In this document: piece by piece, positions 44,467 through 44,667 of the stretch
How positions within the stretch are numbered: position 1 is the stretch's first letter
How the letters are laid out: each line of letters opens with the position of its first letter
Assembly: GCF_004346165.1 (NCBI RefSeq)
Contig: NZ_SLZZ01000027.1
Location: 1-44,667 of the forward strand
DNA length: 44,667 bases
Direction of reading: 5' to 3'
Source: Muricomes intestini
Lineage (GTDB): Bacteria; Bacillota; Clostridia; Lachnospirales; Lachnospiraceae
Notes under the pieces: generated by a model
Databases searched by the model: none
What the model saw: the letters and a program-made list of their open reading frames with translations, nothing else
What the model was told of the DNA's origin: nothing
Translations under genes and position numbers: made by a program

Positions 44467-44667
44467 ATGCTGGGATTTAAGTACACCATTACAGACTCTG
44501 AGGGAATCCATGCGAGACCGGCGGGAATGTTGGTAAAGCAGGCTGCAGGCTATAAGTCCGATATCAAGATTGCAAAGGGTGAAAAGAGTGCTGATGCAAA
44601 GAGAATTTTCGGTGTTATGGGACTGGGTACTAAAGCAGGTGAAGAAATCACTGTGACTGCAGATGGA
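44467..44667 (+). CDS. HPr-family phosphocarrier protein, 3' end beyond window
   Basis: The first 67 residues of an HPr-like protein; the gene continues past the window. The PTS phosphorylation site H15 is present in GIHARPAGMLV. The region around position 46, where Firmicute HPr carries the regulatory serine, reads AKRIFGVMGLG, so residue 46 is arginine. AAGGAG is 8-10 nt before the ATG. It could be the PTS phosphocarrier or a paralogue that escapes HPr kinase control. Confidence 0.9.
   Translation, partial: MLGFKYTITDSEGIHARPAGMLVKQAAGYKSDIKIAKGEKSADAKRIFGVMGLGTKAGEEITVTADG

Overview
The window looks like ordinary chromosome from a low-to-mid GC, strictly anaerobic Firmicute, most likely a gut Lachnospiraceae (Clostridia). 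Reasons: the Gram-positive PolC, a family II CBS-type pyrophosphatase, the rho-rpmE-DUF1385-prmC-prfA block, the indolepyruvate:ferredoxin oxidoreductase cluster, strong AGGAGG ribosome sites, and sigma-A type TTGACA/TATAAT promoters. I see no rRNA, tRNA, CRISPR array, prophage or transposase gene. The last gene (an HPr-like protein) runs off the right edge.

Layout. 0.2-1.7 kb (minus): flavodiiron protein FprA behind a small DUF542/ScdA-N protein, with an FNR-type palindrome at about -41.5. 1.9-5.1 kb: a three-gene ABC-2 exporter resembling linearmycin-type LnrLMN. 5.2-9.5 kb: an S1-domain protein, a strong terminator and a palindromic repeat, then an Mrp/NBP35 ATPase divergent from a CBS pyrophosphatase over a symmetric shared promoter, then a flavin reductase. 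9.4-13.2 kb: galK-galT with a divergent AraC regulator. 13.2-18.2 kb: MATE pump, polysaccharide deacetylase, rarA, and a DUF4364/radical SAM pair. 18.5-23.2 kb: rho, rpmE, DUF1385, prmC, prfA. 23.3-25.0 kb: ABC exporter. 25.2-35.0 kb: DUF2156, aminotransferase, hisC, small-multidrug-export protein, a TM-anchored unknown, ispG, polC. 35.4-37.6 kb: glyA and, converging on it, DUF368. 37.9-43.8 kb: paaK1-iorA-iorB-ACT1-paaK2-ACT2, an aryl-pyruvate oxidation operon. 44.0-44.7 kb: a cold-shock protein and the partial HPr.

The most unusual feature is a roughly 100-bp non-coding cassette present three times: before the DUF2156 operon, before glyA, and before DUF368 on the minus strand. It always has the same orientation relative to the downstream gene. 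Each copy contains an extended -10 promoter, two 25-bp imperfect dyads 44 bp apart, and a second -10 box. One dyad base pair differs in a compensatory way between the two units (G/C to A/T), which suggests selection on the symmetry, either as a protein operator or as an RNA hairpin with tandem G-A pairs. The glyA copy carries a roughly 180-bp MITE-like insertion flanked by a 10-bp direct repeat, and the insertion supplies a new TTGACC -35 element.

Functionally the window mixes housekeeping (transcription termination, release-factor modification, replication, one-carbon metabolism, isoprenoid synthesis) with anaerobe-specific O2/NO defence, galactose use by the Leloir pathway, and conversion of aromatic amino-acid keto acids to arylacetyl-CoA/arylacetates. 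All statements come from reading the sequence and recalling families; no database search was run.
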